Shown here piece after piece: positions 8,368-18,285 of a stretch of DNA of 64,000 nt. Under the pieces are notes generated by a model. The model had not been told where the DNA came from and did not search any database. It was given only the letters and a program-made list of their open reading frames with translations. Both the position numbers and the translations under genes were made by a program. The first letter of the stretch is position 1, and each line of letters starts with the position of its first letter. Source of the stretch: Helicovermis profundi (GTDB taxonomy: Bacteria > Bacillota > Clostridia > Peptostreptococcales > Acidaminobacteraceae); NCBI RefSeq assembly GCF_033097505.1, contig NZ_AP028654.1:1446001-1510000 (forward strand). The letters run 5' to 3'.

Positions 8368-9501
8368 TTGCGAAAATTATGTTTTATTGTTTTAATATTT
8401 CTAGTATTTATATTTACAGCATGTGAAGCAAAAACTTTAAATACTTCTAATGAAGATATTGTTGCTGATAATTATAGTGAAACATTAGATGCTTTTCTTC
8501 CTGAAGCGCCTTTTTCGTGGACTTATAAGGGCAATAATAATTATATTCAAGTTATGTCTATTATGAAGATTTTTGACACTAATAGTACAAAAGTTTATAA
8601 AGTAAGCGGAGAGGTTATGGATGTAACAAAGGGTTCAAATAGAAGAAACTTTAATATTAATTTAACCTATACTGTTACATATAATAAATTAATTCAAGAT
8701 AAAATTGAAGAAGTTATGTTAGATTCTGAATTCAACAAATTAACTTTACTAAAATTACCTTTAGAAACTGGAAATTCTTGGGTGGAATCTGTGTATGATT
8801 TAGAAGGCAATAAGGAGCAGTTAAATTCTAAAATTGTTAAAATTGAAGGAGAATCTCCTAATAGAATTATTACTGTAGAGTATAAAATTGATAAGAAAAA
8901 GTATTTAGAAACAAGAAAAATTAGAGAAAATGTTGGAGTTATAGAGTTTAATAAGAAGGTTAATTTTGATAATGAACAATTTGTTTTGGGATATAAATTA
9001 GAAAAATTCACCAGAGGCTTAAAATTTGAAAATACTAATGTTAATGATATTAAGAATGTAAATTCCAAAACAACTGATACCGATGCTATAAATAATAAAA
9101 AAGAAAACACTACACAAGTAGTCAAGGAAACTAAAAACAAAGAAAATACGAGTGATTTTGTCGAAAAAGAGAAAGTCAGCAAATTGATAATTGATTTTGA
9201 TACTGCATGGATTAGATACATTAATAATTCTGATAAAAGTGTTTTTGATTATCTGTATTCTTCTGGTAAAGCTTATTCAATTATTCAAAATTATAAAAAT
9301 GTAGAATTTACAGAAAAGTTTTTAAAAATAAACGTTGATAAAGTTGAAATAGATGGAAATAATGCAAAAGCATATGTATATGAGAAACTTGAAAAAAATA
9401 CGAGCGGAAAAATTAAAGTTTATGAATATAATTGGATTTATATTTTAAAAAAAATTAATAATGTATGGCAAATTGACTATTATGTAAAAAATAAAGATTA
9501 A
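8368..9501 (+). CDS. putative lipoprotein, 377 aa
   Basis: Function not recognised. The N terminus is a lipoprotein signal: MRK, a hydrophobic stretch, then FTAC with the lipidated cysteine at residue 19. Residues 40-215 form a strand-rich extracytoplasmic domain. A low-complexity Asn/Lys/Thr linker spans about 220-270. The last 110 residues (LIIDFDTAWIRYINN to the VWQIDYYV end) look like an NTF2-like domain as found in TcaA-type surface proteins. The start is TTG 8368, chosen because GGAGGTGAAG sits eight bases upstream and no ATG fits. Anchored on the outer face of the membrane. Confidence 0.8.
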   Translation: MRKLCFIVLIFLVFIFTACEAKTLNTSNEDIVADNYSETLDAFLPEAPFSWTYKGNNNYIQVMSIMKIFDTNSTKVYKVSGEVMDVTKGSNRRNFNINLTYTVTYNKLIQDKIEEVMLDSEFNKLTLLKLPLETGNSWVESVYDLEGNKEQLNSKIVKIEGESPNRIITVEYKIDKKKYLETRKIRENVGVIEFNKKVNFDNEQFVLGYKLEKFTRGLKFENTNVNDIKNVNSKTTDTDAINNKKENTTQVVKETKNKENTSDFVEKEKVSKLIIDFDTAWIRYINNSDKSVFDYLYSSGKAYSIIQNYKNVEFTEKFLKINVDKVEIDGNNAKAYVYEKLEKNTSGKIKVYEYNWIYILKKINNVWQIDYYVKNKD

Positions 9502-9569
9502 TATCTATTTAAAAATTGCTAAATTTAGATAGGTTGGTTTTATTCATTGAATCAGAAGGAGGTAGGATT

Positions 9570-10940
9570 ATGTTAAAGGAAAGAATTGTTGAAATACAAA
9601 AAGAATATTTTTATAAGGATGTTACGAAAGATATTAATTTTAGAATTGAACAACTCAGTAATTTAAAAAATGCGATTAAAAAGCACGAAGATGAATTAAT
9701 TAAAGCTTTATTTATTGATTTAAATAAGTCTGAATTTGAATCATATGCAACTGAAATTGGTCTGTTATATGAAGAAATTGAATACTTTATTAAAAATATA
9801 AGAAAAATTAGCAAAGTAAAAAAAGTTAAAACTTCAAAAGTTCATTATCCTTCTGATAGTTATATTATGTATGAACCAAAGGGTGTTGTCTATATTATTA
9901 GTCCTTGGAACTATCCTGTACAACTTTTATTAATGCCACTAATTGGATCTATTGCTGCAGGTAATTGCAATGTTCTAAAACCAAGTGAAAAAACACCGCA
10001 TGTTGCAGATGTGCTTGAAAAAATTATTAATAATTATTTTAAAAATGAATATATTTATCTTGTACGCGGTGATAGAGAATTATCAAATACTCTTTTAAGA
10101 AAGTCATTTGACCATATATTCTTTACAGGAAGTCAGTCAGTTGGAAAGCATGTTATGAAATTGGCTTCTGAGAATTTAGTTCCACTTACCTTAGAACTTG
10201 GTGGTAAGAGTCCGTGTATTGTTGATGAAACAGCCAATATTCAAATTGCTGCAAAGAGAATAGTGTGGGGAAAAACTTTGAATGCAGGACAAACCTGCGT
10301 TGCTCCTGATTATGTGTATGTTCATAAATCAGTAAAATCAAAATTAATAGAAGAAATTAGTAATTTTACCTTAAAAATATTTGGTAACGATATGACTCAA
10401 AATTCTGAGTATCCTAAAATAGTTAATGATAGCCATTTTGATAGATTGATTAATTTATTGGAGGAAGGAAGAATTTTATTCGGTGGTAATTATAATAAAG
10501 ATAATCTTAAAATTGGATTCACATTAATTGATAAAGTAGATTGGAATAGTAGTATTATGGATTCTGAGGTGTTTGGGCCCTTGCTTCCAATTATAGAATA
10601 TGAAGATATTAATAAAATTATAGAAAATCTTAAAAGAAAAGATTCTCCACTTGCACTTTATTTATTTACCAACTCTAAATTACATGAAGATTTTGTATTA
10701 GATTCTTTGAGTTTTGGAGGAGGTTGTATAAACGATACTGTTTCACATGTTTCGAACAACAACCTACCTTTTGGTGGGGTAGGGAAAAGTGGTATGGGAA
10801 AATATCATGGTCAAAGCACCTTTTATGCACTTAGTAATGAAAAGATAATTATGAAAAAATCTACAAAAATTGATCCTAGTTTAAAATATCATCCATACAC
10901 TAATAACAAAATTAAAATATTAAGAAAACTAATAAAGTGA
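9570..10940 (+). CDS. class 3 aldehyde dehydrogenase
   Basis: Oxidises aldehydes to acids with NAD(P). Motifs: SPWNYPVQLLLMP (oxyanion Asn region), FFTGSQSVGKHVM (cofactor), LELGGKSP (general-base Glu), NAGQTCVAPDYV (catalytic Cys), and SEVFGPLLPI. Its 456-residue length and the C-terminal SHVSNNNLPFGGVGKSGMGKYHG are those of the YwdH/fatty-aldehyde subgroup. I start at ATG 9570 because AGAAGGAGG lies upstream; the open frame reaches further left (9516) without a ribosome site. Monocistronic, with a strong terminator. Physiological aldehyde unknown. Confidence 0.9.
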   Translation: MLKERIVEIQKEYFYKDVTKDINFRIEQLSNLKNAIKKHEDELIKALFIDLNKSEFESYATEIGLLYEEIEYFIKNIRKISKVKKVKTSKVHYPSDSYIMYEPKGVVYIISPWNYPVQLLLMPLIGSIAAGNCNVLKPSEKTPHVADVLEKIINNYFKNEYIYLVRGDRELSNTLLRKSFDHIFFTGSQSVGKHVMKLASENLVPLTLELGGKSPCIVDETANIQIAAKRIVWGKTLNAGQTCVAPDYVYVHKSVKSKLIEEISNFTLKIFGNDMTQNSEYPKIVNDSHFDRLINLLEEGRILFGGNYNKDNLKIGFTLIDKVDWNSSIMDSEVFGPLLPIIEYEDINKIIENLKRKDSPLALYLFTNSKLHEDFVLDSLSFGGGCINDTVSHVSNNNLPFGGVGKSGMGKYHGQSTFYALSNEKIIMKKSTKIDPSLKYHPYTNNKIKILRKLIK

Positions 10941-10955
10941 TTTATATAAATAAAT

Positions 10956-11009
10956 AAAAATACCCTATTGGCTAGACTTTTTTAATTGTCTATTCTATAG
11001 GGTATTTTT
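10956..11009. terminator. bidirectional terminator
   Basis: 13-bp stem AAAAATACCCTAT/ATAGGGTATTTTT with a 28-base loop between convergent aldehyde dehydrogenase and diguanylate cyclase genes. Confidence 0.85.
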
Positions 11010-11015
11010 ATAGAA

Positions 11016-12221
11016 TTATTTTGTCTTGGAATTTTTAGGTTCTAAATTTTTAAGGTTTACATATCCGTCGTAATTTACGGAGTTTCTCCCGTGTTCTTTT
11101 GATAAATACAAGCCTTTATCAGCGACATCTAGTAGTTCTTTAAAAGTTTTACCATCCCAAGGATAAATGCTTGCGCCGACAGAAATTGTAAAGTTTGGAT
11201 TTGTTGTTTCTGATACTTTTTCTCTAAAGCGGTTTGCAACAAGTAATCCGGTTTTTAAATCTTGGTTAGGTAGCACAATAATAAATTCATCTCCACCATA
11301 ACGACCTAAAAAGTCAATTTCTCTAAGATTTTGTTTGGCGATAGTAGCGACAAGTTTTAAACATACATCACCTTGGATATGCCCATAAGTATCGTTAACA
11401 TGTTTGAATTTGTCTATATCAAACATTAAAAAAACAAATTTCTCTGTATTTTTAGACATAGTTAGTAAATCAATTGCATTTACAATAGCCTTTCTTGTTA
11501 AAGCCTTAGTAAGATGATCAAGTTTATTTACCTCAGCCATATGGTCTTTAATTCTTTCAACATGAAATGTTCTAGTTTTAGCTGCTTTTTGTACTTCAAA
11601 ATGAAAGTCGGTTTCTATTTTCTTGAATTTTGATTCATAATTATTAATATATAAAATACTTAAGAGTTTATTAGTTTTTATTTCTAAATAAATAAAAATA
11701 TATAGTAAAATATAAGAAAGAAAAATTAAATTATGAAATTGTAATGTACTAGAAATTATAATTGCTATTAGCGGAAGAAAAATTTTATATGAATTTTTTA
11801 TATTTTTATTTTTTGAATTAAGAACAAAATAACCAATAATAAAAATGATACTTATAGAAGTATATATAATATTTCCTGCTACTTGTTGAAAAAGCATATT
11901 ATAAACTGGATTAATTAGTATTAAAACACCAATAACAATATTAATAAATACAAAATTTTTAACTATAATATCCTTTTTAAATAAAATTATTATAATTTTT
12001 AGTATTATTGTTAAAGTAATCGCGATTGGGAGTATATCATAGTAGTTGACATCGGTGTGTAAAACCGGTAAAAAAGAAATAATAAGCAGTGCAGGAACAT
12101 AGGAAACGGCACATAATTGTTCTTTATTTGGTAGTTTGAATAGTGATAAGGCTGAAAAAATATTATAGGAAATAACAATAATAAAAAATTGATTTAAAAT
12201 TGATGTAATATTAAATTCCAT
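11016..12221 (-). CDS. membrane-bound diguanylate cyclase
   Basis: Makes cyclic di-GMP from two GTP. Residues 5-180 contain about six hydrophobic helices; no known sensor domain is recognisable there. A short linker leads to a GGDEF domain (about 235-395). The metal-binding aspartate is in FDIDKFKHVNDTYGH (D268), and the active motif GRYGGDEF (309-313) is intact. An inhibitory-site RxxD (REID, 300-303) sits exactly five residues ahead, so product feedback is expected. The ATG follows GAGAGGTGAAC. It is transcribed away from the asnS T-box. Target processes are unknown, but c-di-GMP riboswitches and pilus genes occur in the same window. Confidence 0.93.
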   Translation of the reverse strand: MEFNITSILNQFFIIVISYNIFSALSLFKLPNKEQLCAVSYVPALLIISFLPVLHTDVNYYDILPIAITLTIILKIIIILFKKDIIVKNFVFINIVIGVLILINPVYNMLFQQVAGNIIYTSISIIFIIGYFVLNSKNKNIKNSYKIFLPLIAIIISSTLQFHNLIFLSYILLYIFIYLEIKTNKLLSILYINNYESKFKKIETDFHFEVQKAAKTRTFHVERIKDHMAEVNKLDHLTKALTRKAIVNAIDLLTMSKNTEKFVFLMFDIDKFKHVNDTYGHIQGDVCLKLVATIAKQNLREIDFLGRYGGDEFIIVLPNQDLKTGLLVANRFREKVSETTNPNFTISVGASIYPWDGKTFKELLDVADKGLYLSKEHGRNSVNYDGYVNLKNLEPKNSKTK

Positions 12222-12301
12222 TTGTTCACCTCTCTCTTTTTTATTAAATTATAACATAATTATTTAGAATAAATAAGATTAACTATTATTGTTAAAAAAT
12301 C

Positions 12302-12330
12302 TTTACAATTTTAATTAGTTAATATATAAT
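12302..12330 (+). promoter_or_regulatory. promoter of the asnS T-box transcript
   Basis: -35 TTTACA (12302-12307), 17-base spacer, -10 TATAAT (12325-12330). Confidence 0.75.
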
Positions 12331-12339
12331 ATGTTCATT

Positions 12340-12580
12340 AAAAGCAATGAAGAGAAGAGTAACTTTAAATTTATTTTAAGAGAGTTAGGGAAAGGTGTGA
12401 GCCTAATAATAATTTTACTGTGAAGAACATCTTGGAGTTCCTAGTCGAAATAGTAGTAGGCTTTGGCGTTTTCTACACGTTATAGTAGTTCTTAGTAATT
12501 CTGAGAGTGAGAGGTCTTTAGACAAATTGGGTGGTACCGCGAATTTTTCGTCCCAAATAGTATAAAGGGCTTTTTTTTTA
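12340..12580 (+). promoter_or_regulatory. T-box riboswitch of asnS
   Basis: Senses uncharged tRNA and lets transcription continue into asnS. Conserved parts are visible in order: AAGCAATGAAGAGAAGAGTA at the 5' end, the GAGAGTTAGGGAAAGGTG stem I segment, a likely Asn specifier codon AAC at 12426-12428 (GAAGAACATCTTGGAG context), and the T-box TGGGTGGTACCGCG at 12529-12542. The T-run at 12571-12579 marks the terminator, but its GTCCC/GGGC stem is short, so the terminator looks weaker than usual. The specifier position is inferred from context and from the downstream gene. A 140-bp repeat copy lies between this leader and asnS. Confidence 0.9.
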
Positions 12581-12594
12581 TACCTATTAACACA

Positions 12595-12734
12595 TTTATC
12601 CGATGCCTTAGAGTTCTAATACCCCCTACTTCTTAAAAAAGTGTGGGATAAAGAACTCTAAAAAGGCCCTGGATTATGTTTTCTAAGATTCAGTGGGAGT
12701 AAAAACCCCCTCTGAATCCAAGAAATTCATTTAT
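12595..12734 (+). repeat. two-hairpin TTTAT-bounded repeat, copy 1
   Basis: First of five near-identical copies in the window. It starts TTTATCCGATGCCTTAGAG and ends AAGAAATTCATTTAT. It contains a left hairpin (TTAGAGTTCT/AGAACTCTAA, with an inner CCCC/GGGG-type stem) and a right hairpin (GATTCAG/CTGAATC). This copy has several mismatches in both stems. It sits inside the asnS transcription unit, after the T-box terminator and 26 bases before the asnS start codon. Confidence 0.93.
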
Positions 12735-12760
12735 TTGCTAATTATTTAGAAGGAGGAATT

Positions 12761-14152
12761 ATGAAAAACACTTTATTAAAAGATATATTTGCGAGTCCTA
12801 GTGACTATAGTGAAAAAGAAATTGAGGTTTCTGGTTGGATTAGAACAATAAGAGCGTCTAAAAATTTTGGATTTATTGAATTAAATGATGGTACGTTTTT
12901 TAATAGTATTCAAATAGTTTTTGAAGAAAATCTTTCGAATTTTAAAGAAGTTGCAAAATATCCTATATCAACTTCAATTATTGTCAAAGGAAGATTAGTT
13001 CTTACACCAGGTAGCAAGCAACCTTTTGAGCTTAAAGCCGCTGAAATTGTTTTGGAAGGACTTTCTTTATCAAGCTATCCACTTCAAAAGAAAAGACATA
13101 CATTTGAATATTTAAGAACTATTGCTCACTTAAGACCTAGAAGTAATACTTTTTCGGCAGTGTTTAGAGTTAGATCGGTTGCAGCACACGCAATTCATTC
13201 TTTTTTTCAAGATAGACGTTTTGTGTATACACATACTCCAATAATTACAGGTAGCGATTGCGAAGGTGCAGGCGAAATGTTCAGAGTAACAACTCAGGAT
13301 CTTTACAATATTCCAAAAGACGAAAATGGTAAAATTGATAACTCTTTTGATTTTTTTGGAAAAGAGACAAATCTTACAGTAAGTGGTCAATTAGAAGCAG
13401 AGACATTTGCCCTTGCTTTTAGAAATGTATATACTTTTGGTCCCACTTTTAGGGCTGAAAATTCTAATACAGGTAGACATGCTGCTGAATTTTGGATGGT
13501 TGAACCTGAAATATCATTTGCAGATTTAAATGATGATATGGATTTGGCTGAAGATATGATTAAATATGTTATTAAATATGTTATGGATAAATGTCCTGAA
13601 GAAATTAATTTTTTCAATGCAAGAATTGATAAAGGTTTAATTGAAAGACTTAACAATGTTATTAGCTCTGATTTTGCAAGAGTTACTTATACTGAAGCTG
13701 TTGAACTGCTTCAAAAATCTGATAAAAAATTTGAATATCCCGTATTTTGGGGATGTGATTTACAAACTGAGCATGAAAGATATATTACGGAAGAAATTTA
13801 CAATAAACCAGTTTTTTTAACAGATTACCCAAAAGAAATAAAAGCCTTTTATATGCGCGTAAATGATGATAATAAAACAGTAGCAGCAATGGATATGTTA
13901 GTTCCAGGTATTGGTGAATTAATTGGCGGCTCGCAAAGGGAAGAAAGACTGGATGTTTTAGAAGCTAGGATTGAAGAAATGGGATTAAATAAAGACGATT
14001 ATTGGTGGTATTTAGATTTAAGAAAATTTGGTGGTGTTCATCATGCAGGCTTTGGTCTCGGATTCGAAAGAGCAATTATGTATTTGACGGGTATGACAAA
14101 TATTAGAGATGTAGTACCTTTTCCAAGGACAGTTAAAAACGCTGAATTTTAG
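12761..14152 (+). CDS. asnS: asparaginyl-tRNA synthetase
   Basis: Charges tRNA-Asn with asparagine. An N-terminal OB fold (residues 18-110, [22 protein letters not shown]) is followed by the class II catalytic domain. Motif 2 is in [24 protein letters not shown] and motif 3 in [21 protein letters not shown]. The [13 protein letters not shown] form and the 463-residue length are AsnRS-type rather than AspRS. ATG follows AGAAGGAGG. Expression is controlled by the T-box at 12340-12580; a repeat element lies between the two. Confidence 0.96.
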   Translation: MKNTLLKDIFASPSDYSEKEIEVSGWIRTIRASKNFGFIELNDGTFFNSIQIVFEENLSNFKEVAKYPISTSIIVKGRLVLTPGSKQPFELKAAEIVLEGLSLSSYPLQKKRHTFEYLRTIAHLRPRSNTFSAVFRVRSVAAHAIHSFFQDRRFVYTHTPIITGSDCEGAGEMFRVTTQDLYNIPKDENGKIDNSFDFFGKETNLTVSGQLEAETFALAFRNVYTFGPTFRAENSNTGRHAAEFWMVEPEISFADLNDDMDLAEDMIKYVIKYVMDKCPEEINFFNARIDKGLIERLNNVISSDFARVTYTEAVELLQKSDKKFEYPVFWGCDLQTEHERYITEEIYNKPVFLTDYPKEIKAFYMRVNDDNKTVAAMDMLVPGIGELIGGSQREERLDVLEARIEEMGLNKDDYWWYLDLRKFGGVHHAGFGLGFERAIMYLTGMTNIRDVVPFPRTVKNAEF

Positions 14153-14279
14153 TAATAGCAAAATCTACCTAGATAAATGTTACAAAATAAAAACTACAAT
14201 AATACAAAAATATAAGGTATAATATTATATTACGAAGTTTTGTTAGTAGTATTAAAAATAAAAATAGGTGGATAGTTTA

Positions 14280-15104
14280 TTGAATGAAGAAGGAATTAAA
14301 AAGGTAGGAATTGCTTTTGGAGGTGGAGGTGCAAAAAGCTTTGCTCATATTGGCGTTATCAATGTTCTAAGAGAAAATAATATTCCAATAGATTTTATTG
14401 CAACTTGTAGTGCGGGTTCAATGATTGGTGCATTAATTGCAAATGGTATAAAGAGTGAAATAATTTTAAATAAATTTAGTGAAATAGTAAAAAGATTAAG
14501 TTGGTTTAGACCAACGATTAGTAAAAAAGCAATTTTATCGCAAAGAAATTTTGGTAATATTATAAGTGATTTATGTGGAAATATTAATATTGAAGATTTA
14601 AATCTTCCTATGAAAATTATCGCTACTAATTTAAATACTGGAAAATTACACGTTTTTTCATCTGGAAATCTTAAAAATGCGGTTACTGCGTCTTCTGCTT
14701 TTCCTGGTATGTATAAACCGGTTAAAATAGGAGAGTGTTTTTACGTGGATGGTGGTCTACTTGATAGCATACCAGCAGATGTATGTAGAGATGAAGTAGG
14801 AAATGAAGGGATAGTTATTTCTATTTCACTTGATGGACATTTGAGTAGACAAATTGATAAAATTAATATATTTAGTATGATGTATAGGGCAATATATATA
14901 CCTCTTATAAATAATAGAGAGAAAATTATTAAAGAGAACTCTGATATTGTAATAAAGGTTTTTGAACATCAAGAATTTAATTTTAGAAATTGGAGAGAAA
15001 TATTTAGATTTTATTCATCATCAAAGATGGAGAATTTTATAAAACTTGGCGAAGAGGCAGCACGTGAACAAATTGATGAAATAAAAGCAGCTTTGTACAA
15101 TTAA
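14280..15104 (+). CDS. patatin-like phospholipase
   Basis: Predicted acyl hydrolase (RssA/YchK type). The oxyanion motif FGGGGAKSFAHIGV, the nucleophile elbow CSAGS, and the catalytic Asp in YVDGGLLDSIP are all present. The elbow reads TCSAG instead of the common GTSAG, a mild departure that keeps the Ser. I use TTG 14280 as start because AGGTGG lies eight bases upstream; the GTG at 14268 is inside that ribosome site. 274 residues. It stands alone between asnS and the MgtC-like gene; substrate unknown. Confidence 0.88.
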   Translation: MNEEGIKKVGIAFGGGGAKSFAHIGVINVLRENNIPIDFIATCSAGSMIGALIANGIKSEIILNKFSEIVKRLSWFRPTISKKAILSQRNFGNIISDLCGNINIEDLNLPMKIIATNLNTGKLHVFSSGNLKNAVTASSAFPGMYKPVKIGECFYVDGGLLDSIPADVCRDEVGNEGIVISISLDGHLSRQIDKINIFSMMYRAIYIPLINNREKIIKENSDIVIKVFEHQEFNFRNWREIFRFYSSSKMENFIKLGEEAAREQIDEIKAALYN

Positions 15105-15140
15105 AAAATTCGTTAAATATGCAATTTTCATAGTAAATAA

Positions 15141-15182
15141 AAAAAGCTAAAACAAATAAATAAATTTGTTTTAGCTTTTTTT
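15141..15182. terminator. bidirectional terminator
   Basis: 16-bp stem AAAAAGCTAAAACAAA/TTTGTTTTAGCTTTTT between the convergent patatin-like and MgtC-like genes. Confidence 0.92.
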
Positions 15183-15188
15183 AGATTA

Positions 15189-15854
15189 TTATTCTGGATT
15201 TACACTGTATATACCGTCAATTTCAATTATGGATTCAATAATACGAACGGGGTCACAGTTTTTTGGATAATTTACATAAAGTTTTAATTCTGCAACATTG
15301 TCGTTCATAGCTGTCATAGCAATATTTTTTACTTTGGCATTGTGTTTTCCGATTGCTGTGCCGATTTTTCCAAGTTGACCTGGTGTATTAGAAGTGTGTA
15401 TAAAAATAACAAGTTGTCTTTTGTTTTTTTGAAACTTATATTCAAAACGTGCAAATGTTTCTAATATAATAAAAATTAAAAGAGTTGAGCTAATTGCAAT
15501 TAAATAATGTCCAGCACCAAGTGCTAAACCTAGACAAGCAACAGCCCAAAGACTTGCAGCGGTTGTTAATCCCTTTACACTAAATCCTTCCTTAATAATT
15601 GTACCAGCTCCAAGGAAACCAATTCCAGAAATTACTTGTGCACCATAACGTCCAGGGTCAATGCTAGATATGCTACCATATTCTTTTAGCAGAGTAAGGT
15701 CTGAAATCATTACAATTGTAGCGCCGAGGCAGACTAGTATATGTGTTCTAAATCCTGCAGGTCTATTTATGCTTTCTCTTTCAAAACCTATTAGACCGCC
15801 AAAAATGCATGCGAGAAGTATTCTTAAGAAAATCTCATAATTTGATATATCCAT
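15189..15854 (-). CDS. MgtC/SapB family membrane protein
   Basis: Residues 5-135 form the MgtC domain with about four hydrophobic helices and the signatures GGLIGFERESINRPAGFRTH and GIGFLGAGTII. The remaining 85 residues are a cytoplasmic ACT-like domain (QLVIFIHTSNTPGQLGKIG). Family members help cells cope with low magnesium, acid or phosphate stress, though the molecular activity is unsettled. ATG preceded by GGGGGCAATTTC, an acceptable ribosome site. 221 residues, normal for the family. Confidence 0.9.
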   Translation of the reverse strand: MDISNYEIFLRILLACIFGGLIGFERESINRPAGFRTHILVCLGATIVMISDLTLLKEYGSISSIDPGRYGAQVISGIGFLGAGTIIKEGFSVKGLTTAASLWAVACLGLALGAGHYLIAISSTLLIFIILETFARFEYKFQKNKRQLVIFIHTSNTPGQLGKIGTAIGKHNAKVKNIAMTAMNDNVAELKLYVNYPKNCDPVRIIESIIEIDGIYSVNPE

Positions 15855-15999
15855 ATGAAATTGCCCCCTTTATATATGTATATATATATAATACCCTATT
15901 TTGATGAAAATATCTCATATTAGATGAAAAATAGACGAGAAAAATATATCGTTTATATGGTAAAATGTATTTATAAATTACAAATTTGTGGAGGTTATT

Positions 16000-16902
16000 A
16001 TGGCTGATTTAACTAAGGTAATTGAATGTGTTCCAAATTTTAGCGAAGGTAGAGATTTAAAAGTAATTGAACAAATTTTGGATTGTTTTAGAGGAAAAGA
16101 TGGAGTTAAGCTTTTAGATTATAGCAGAGATGAGGATCATAATAGATTAGTAGTTACGGTGGTTGGGGAACCTAATTCAGTTAAATGGGCAGTTGTATGT
16201 GCAATTGGTAAAGCAACTGAATTAATAGATTTAACAAAACATGAAGGTCAACATCCAAGAATGGGTGCAACTGACGTAGTTCCATTTATACCGCTTAATA
16301 ATGTTACAGAAGAAGAAGCTGTGGAGCTTTCTAAAGAAGTTGCAAAAGAAGTGTTTGATAAATACAATGTTCCAGTTTTCTTATATGAAAAATCTGCAAG
16401 CGCACCTCATAGACAAAATTTGGCGAAAATTAGAAAAGGACAATTTGAGGGAATGTTTGATAAAATAAAAGAAGACGAGTGGAAACCTGATTTTGGTCAG
16501 GAGGTTCATCCTACAGCTGGAGTAGTTGCTATAGGAGCTAGAATGCCACTTGTTGCATTTAATATTAATTTGGATACAAATAATCTTGATATTGCAAATA
16601 AAATTGCTAGAAGTGTTAGATTTATTAATGGTGGTTTAAGATTTTGTAAAGCTATTGGAATTGAATTAGAAGATAGAGGAATTGTTCAAGTTTCAATGAA
16701 TATGACTAATTACACAAAAACTCCACTTTATAGAGTATTTGAATTAGTTAAAATTGAAGCTAAAAGATATGGTGTTAGTGTTGTTGGTAGTGAGGTTATA
16801 GGTTTATTACCAATGGAAGCAATGATTAATACTGCTGAATATTATTTAGGTGTTGAAGATTTCTCTATTGATCAAATACTAGAGAAAAGAATGATGGAGT
16901 AA
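16000..16902 (+). CDS. ftcD: glutamate formimidoyltransferase
   Basis: Transfers the formimino group from N-formimino-glutamate to tetrahydrofolate, releasing glutamate in histidine breakdown. Signatures: VIECVPNFSEGRDL, DHNRLVVTVVG, HEGQHPRMGATDVVPF, and NGGLRFCKAIG. The protein has only the transferase part (300 residues); the cyclodeaminase activity is in the separate fchA gene downstream, unlike the fused mammalian enzyme. The start is ATG 16000 with GGAGGTT upstream, rather than an earlier in-frame codon at 15988. It is followed by hutI two bases after the stop, indicating an operon. Confidence 0.95.
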   Translation: MADLTKVIECVPNFSEGRDLKVIEQILDCFRGKDGVKLLDYSRDEDHNRLVVTVVGEPNSVKWAVVCAIGKATELIDLTKHEGQHPRMGATDVVPFIPLNNVTEEEAVELSKEVAKEVFDKYNVPVFLYEKSASAPHRQNLAKIRKGQFEGMFDKIKEDEWKPDFGQEVHPTAGVVAIGARMPLVAFNINLDTNNLDIANKIARSVRFINGGLRFCKAIGIELEDRGIVQVSMNMTNYTKTPLYRVFELVKIEAKRYGVSVVGSEVIGLLPMEAMINTAEYYLGVEDFSIDQILEKRMME

Positions 16903-16904
16903 AT

Positions 16905-18170
16905 ATGAAAAATATTATATTAACTAATAGTAGCGAAATTGTAACATGCAGTGGCTTTAAAATGAAAAAAGGTTCAGCTATGAATGATGTAGCGCTTGTA
17001 AAGGATGCATCGATCGTTATTGAAGATGGAATTATAAAAGATATAATTTCTAATAATGATTTAGAAAACAAATACGATTTAAAAGCTTACGAGCTGATAG
17101 ATTGTAGTGGTAAATCAATTCTTCCAGGATTTATAGATTCTCATACCCATTTTATTTTTGGTGGTTATAGGGCTGATGAATTTTCATGGCGACTAAGAGG
17201 TGATTCTTATATGTCAATCATGGAAAGAGGAGGAGGAATTGCTAATTCAGTAAATTCTACAAAAACTGCAACAGTTAATGAACTGGTTAATTTAGGAAAA
17301 AAAAGACTGGATTCAATGGTAACATTTGGTGTTACAACAGTTGAAGGTAAAAGTGGATACGGACTTGAAAAAGATGTTGAAATTAAACAACTTGAAGTTA
17401 TGAAAAAATTACAAGGAATGCATAGTGTTGATATAATTTCGACTTTCTTAGGTGCACATTCAGTTCCTAAAAAATATAAAAGTAATCCCGAAGAATTTAT
17501 TGATTATTTAATAGATAACGTACTAGATGAAGTTGTTGACAAAAATCTAGCAGAATTTTGTGATATATTTTGTGAAAAAAATGTTTTTTCAGTTGAAGAG
17601 TCAAGAAAACTTCTACTAAAAGCAAAAGAAAAAGGCTTAAAGTTAAAAATTCATGCAGATGAAATCGTGCAATTAGGCGGCGCGGAATTAGCGGCAGAAG
17701 TTGGAGCAACATCAGCTGATCATTTACTTCAGGCAAGCGATAAAGGAATCAAACTTATGGCTGAAAATGATGTAGTATCTACACTACTACCGTGTACAGC
17801 ATATAGCTTAAAAGAAGACTTTGCTCGTGGTAGATATATGATTGATAATGGATGTGCTGTAGCACTTGCAACTGACTTTAATCCTGGAAGTTGTTTTTGT
17901 GAATCAATACCGCTTGTTATATCTCTTGCGACTTTAAAAATGAATATGACGATTGAAGAAACTATTACAGCACTTACAATAAATGCAGCTGCTGCACTTG
18001 GTAGAGCTGACAAGATTGGAAGTATAGATATAGGAAAAGAAGCGGATATAGTAATTCATGAGTTTCCGTCTTATAATTTTATTCCATATCATATAGGTGT
18101 TTCAACTGTAGAAAAAGTAATAAAAAAAGGTAAACTAATTTACGATAAAAATTGGCTTAAAATTTTATAA
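16905..18170 (+). CDS. hutI: imidazolonepropionase
   Basis: Hydrolyses imidazolonepropionate to N-formimino-glutamate. Zinc amidohydrolase with the ligands in DSHTHFIFGGYRADEF, HADEIVQLGGAELAAEVG, SADHLLQAS, and the aspartate in ALATDFNPGSCF. 421 residues, family norm. It begins two bases behind ftcD, with the ribosome site GGAG inside the ftcD end, so the two are translationally linked. Its product is the FtcD substrate, so the gene order matches the pathway. Confidence 0.96.
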   Translation: MKNIILTNSSEIVTCSGFKMKKGSAMNDVALVKDASIVIEDGIIKDIISNNDLENKYDLKAYELIDCSGKSILPGFIDSHTHFIFGGYRADEFSWRLRGDSYMSIMERGGGIANSVNSTKTATVNELVNLGKKRLDSMVTFGVTTVEGKSGYGLEKDVEIKQLEVMKKLQGMHSVDIISTFLGAHSVPKKYKSNPEEFIDYLIDNVLDEVVDKNLAEFCDIFCEKNVFSVEESRKLLLKAKEKGLKLKIHADEIVQLGGAELAAEVGATSADHLLQASDKGIKLMAENDVVSTLLPCTAYSLKEDFARGRYMIDNGCAVALATDFNPGSCFCESIPLVISLATLKMNMTIEETITALTINAAAALGRADKIGSIDIGKEADIVIHEFPSYNFIPYHIGVSTVEKVIKKGKLIYDKNWLKIL

Positions 18171-18285
18171 AAAGTAAACATATATATATAATTTGATTTA
18201 TGTTATGGTATAGAAGGTTATTTAGTATTAGTAATAAAGTTTCTATATGATTTAAAAAAATATAGAATTTGAGGAGGGAATTATT

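Noticed and set aside
8694-9221. Open frame of 175 codons on the minus strand
   Set aside because: Antisense to the lipoprotein gene, which has a lipobox and a ribosome site; the shadow lacks both.
15866-15892. TATATA repeat upstream of the MgtC-like gene
   Set aside because: Simple AT repeat of the kind common in such genomes; no structure beyond composition.
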